Shown here in pieces: positions 16,597-18,095 of a stretch of DNA of 18,095 nucleotides. Under the pieces are notes generated by a model that saw only the letters and a list, made by a program, of their open reading frames with translations, was not told where the DNA came from and made no database searches. The translations under genes and the position numbers were made by a program. This DNA is from Bacteroidales bacterium (GTDB lineage: Bacteria; Bacteroidota; Bacteroidia; Bacteroidales; Tenuifilaceae): NCBI GenBank assembly GCA_008933525.1, contig WBUV01000013.1, forward strand, positions 1-18,095, in the 5' to 3' direction. The stretch's first letter is position 1, and every line of letters begins with the position of its first letter.

Positions 16597-16611
16597 CGTA
16601 TAAATTCACAT

Positions 16612-16619
16612 CAAAAATA
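16612..16619 (-). promoter_or_regulatory. -7 promoter element for the HEAT-like/tlyA operon
   Basis: On the minus strand TATTTTTG matches TAnnTTTG exactly, 15 nt upstream of the ATG at 16596, giving a leader of about 10 nt or less. It sits in the 28-bp gap between divergent genes, so the DUF364 gene's own promoter must overlap it or lie within the HEAT-like gene. Confidence 0.45.
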
Positions 16620-16624
16620 GAAAG

Positions 16625-17335
16625 ATGCATAGTAATTCCGATATTCTTGTTGATCTTTTTGATAAAGTAAAGGTTAGTAATGCTTTAGAAAGGGTAGAGT
16701 TGATTTTTGGTGCTAAGTATGTAGCTGCCATTGCTGAAAATGGGAATGTTGGAGTTTCTGCAACCCTGGGCGTAGAGGTAGATTCTGTAAATATTAAGAA
16801 TTTAAATTTTGATAAAGTTAATGATAGGATTATTGTTAATGCTCTTGTAAACGCCTTTGTTAATTACAATTCAACCCTAAAAGGTAATGGTGATATTTTT
16901 GAGGTTGTCAATTTCGATAAGTATAGGAATATTGTGATGATTGGTTACTTTGGTTCGTTAGTAAGAAAGTTTGAGAATAAAAACATCGACTTAAATGCTT
17001 TTGACCTCGACCAACTCGAAATGCCTGTATTGCCCATTGAACGTCAAGCAGAGTATTTGCAAAAGTCCGATTGTGTAATAGTTACTTCAACAAGTATAGC
17101 CAACGGTACATTTGCTGGGATTATTGAGAATACACCATTTGAGTCCGATGTATATATGCTCGGCCCATCAACTCCTATGGATGATCTCTTCTTTAACTAT
17201 CCACAAGTAAAAGGACTTTTTGGTTCTATATTTAGACCGAACGATAATGATACCTTGAGTATTATTTCAAGCGGTGGCGGTACTCGCCAGTTCATTCAGT
17301 ATATGCAGAAAGTGTATAAGGTAAGAGGGGATTAA
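16625..17335 (+). CDS. DUF4213/DUF364 domain protein (Rossmann-like)
   Basis: Cytosolic protein of 236 residues. Residues about 5-85 fit the DUF4213 N-terminal domain; the C-terminal part matches DUF364, with NIVMIGYFGSLV (102-113), VIVTSTSIANGTF (151-163), YMLGPSTPMDDLFF (177-190) and SGGGTRQF (216-223). DUF364 has been proposed to be a heavy-metal chelation domain and often sits near metal or cofactor transport genes, but its biochemical function is not established. It is divergent from the HEAT-like gene with a 28-bp gap and followed by the second composite hairpin element. No signal peptide or membrane segment is present. Confidence 0.85.
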   Translation: MHSNSDILVDLFDKVKVSNALERVELIFGAKYVAAIAENGNVGVSATLGVEVDSVNIKNLNFDKVNDRIIVNALVNAFVNYNSTLKGNGDIFEVVNFDKYRNIVMIGYFGSLVRKFENKNIDLNAFDLDQLEMPVLPIERQAEYLQKSDCVIVTSTSIANGTFAGIIENTPFESDVYMLGPSTPMDDLFFNYPQVKGLFGSIFRPNDNDTLSIISSGGGTRQFIQYMQKVYKVRGD

Positions 17336-17377
17336 TTTGTTGGATTAGGCATATAAATAATAATATTTCAATAGTTA

Positions 17378-17512
17378 CAAACCCAGAGGGTTTGAATATC
17401 TAAAGCAATGAGCATATTAAGAAATTCGACTCCAGTTGGAGTCGAATAAATTCTATTCATAATGTATTTCTATAAACATTTGATGCCGCTGGCATCATTT
17501 TATAATAGCCTA
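17378..17512. repeat. Composite hairpin element, copy 2
   Basis: About 135 bp with the same order and nearly the same spacing as copy 1: CAAACCC-AGA-GGGTTTG (17378-17394, identical 17 bases), an 11-bp stem with GT loop (17424-17447, 23 of 24 bases shared with copy 1), GATGCC-GCT-GGCATC (17482-17496), and AATAGCCTA (17504-17512). CTATAA precedes the third hairpin at 17470-17475. The sequence between the hairpins is otherwise diverged, and the left partner of AATAGCCTA is not recognisable. The loop changes (ACT to GCT) while the stems are kept. It lies between convergent genes. Confidence 0.75.
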
Positions 17513-17536
17513 AAACCTAATTCAATTAGTTATTGG

Positions 17537-17575
17537 AAAAATAAGAAGAGCGAAACGTTATGTTTCGCTCTTCTT
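17537..17575 (-). terminator. Terminator of the M3 peptidase gene
   Basis: Perfect 14-bp stem (17543-17556 and 17562-17575) with a 5-nt loop, starting 7 nt after the peptidase stop codon on the minus strand and followed on that strand by TTATTTTT. It may also stop transcription coming from the DUF364 side, though there the T-tract is poor. Confidence 0.88.
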
Positions 17576-17582
17576 GTATGTG

Positions 17583-18095
17583 TTAGTTTAATCCGCGGTT
17601 CTTTAGGAGTGGTTCAATACTAGGCTCTTTACCTCTGAAATCTTTGTATAGTTCCATAGCATCTTTCGATCCACCTTTCTCAAGTACACAGGTGCGGAAT
17701 TTATTCGCAACATCTTTGTTGAAAATATCACCGCTTTCCTTGAATGCCTCAAAAGCATCGCTATCTAGCACCTCTGCCCAAATGTATGAGTAGTAGCCGC
17801 TTGAGTAGCCCATTACATCGCCAAAAATATGGTTGAAGTAAGTGCAGCGGTAACGTGGCCAAATCTCAGGAATTAATCCAATTTTATCCATCGATTCCTT
17901 TTCGAAAGCTACAACATCGGCAATTTTTGCTTTGTCGGCTGTTAAAGTGTGGAAATCCATATCTAGGATTGATGCTGCAAGAAACTCAGTGGTTGCAAAT
18001 CCTTGATTAAAATGTCCGCTAGCCTCCATTTTAGCAATTAAAGCATCGGGCATTGGTTCGCCTGTTTGGTAATGTTTTGCGTACTCTTTTAAGAA
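17583..18095 (-). CDS. dcp: M3 family peptidyl-dipeptidase (Dcp-like), C-terminal part
   Basis: C-terminal 170 residues of an M3 zinc metallopeptidase; the reading frame stays open to the window edge (upstream residues read FLKEYAKHYQTGEP before the Met at 18053), so the true start and the HExxH zinc site lie outside. The segment RCTYFNHIFGDVMGYSSGYY matches the substrate-tyrosine region of peptidyl-dipeptidase Dcp and oligopeptidase A, and AEVLDSDAFEAF plus FRGKEPSIEPLLKNRGL is the typical Dcp C-terminus. The family cleaves dipeptides from the C-terminus of short peptides and acts in periplasm or cytosol; the location cannot be judged without the N-terminus. It ends with a strong terminator. 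Confidence 0.93.
   Translation of the reverse strand, partial: FLKEYAKHYQTGEPMPDALIAKMEASGHFNQGFATTEFLAASILDMDFHTLTADKAKIADVVAFEKESMDKIGLIPEIWPRYRCTYFNHIFGDVMGYSSGYYSYIWAEVLDSDAFEAFKESGDIFNKDVANKFRTCVLEKGGSKDAMELYKDFRGKEPSIEPLLKNRGLN

Overview
This looks like ordinary chromosomal DNA of a low-GC member of the Bacteroidota, probably Bacteroidales or a close relative. The evidence is a SusC-style TonB-dependent receptor with a carboxypeptidase-regulatory-like domain, a DUF5687 ABC permease, a stand-alone MnmD, a very long PPDK-like protein with receiver domains, several matches to the Bacteroidota -7 promoter element TAnnTTTG, and little Shine-Dalgarno signal. No phage, integrase, transposase, CRISPR array, rRNA or tRNA was seen.

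Layout. 67-1422 (-) is an NADP-type glutamate dehydrogenase, divergent across a 335-bp gap from 1758-5204 (+), an 1148-residue protein joining a GAF-like domain, two receiver-like domains and the ATP-grasp half of PEP synthase/PPDK. mnmD (tRNA wobble-uridine methyltransferase) follows at 5239-5907, and a phosphoglucomutase/phosphomannomutase at 6046-7389 with a clear terminator. 7540-10678 (+) is a tight three-gene operon: DUF5687 permease, ABC ATPase and a soluble Ser/Thr protein kinase whose start codon overlaps the ATPase stop codon. It ends in a 15-bp hairpin. On the minus strand come a TIGR01777 NAD-dependent epimerase-like protein (10871-11791), then a TonB-dependent receptor (12753-15161) with a DUF2271-like lipoprotein directly downstream (12008-12742), and a HEAT-like protein (16024-16596) overlapping tlyA (15237-16037). 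A DUF4213/DUF364 protein (16625-17335, +) and the C-terminal part of an M3 peptidyl-dipeptidase (17583-18095, -) close the window.

The most unusual non-coding signal is a family of intergenic mini-hairpins at 10769-10865, 11859-12001 and 17378-17512. The stems differ but nearly all share an NCT apical loop (or its complement AGN), often preceded by CTATAA-like sequence 5-7 nt before the stem. Two of the sites are about 140-bp composite elements with the same hairpin order. They resemble REP/BIME elements. The best protein-level leads are the ABC exporter-kinase operon, the receiver/half-PPDK fusion, and the receptor-lipoprotein pair carrying a flavinylation-like motif.
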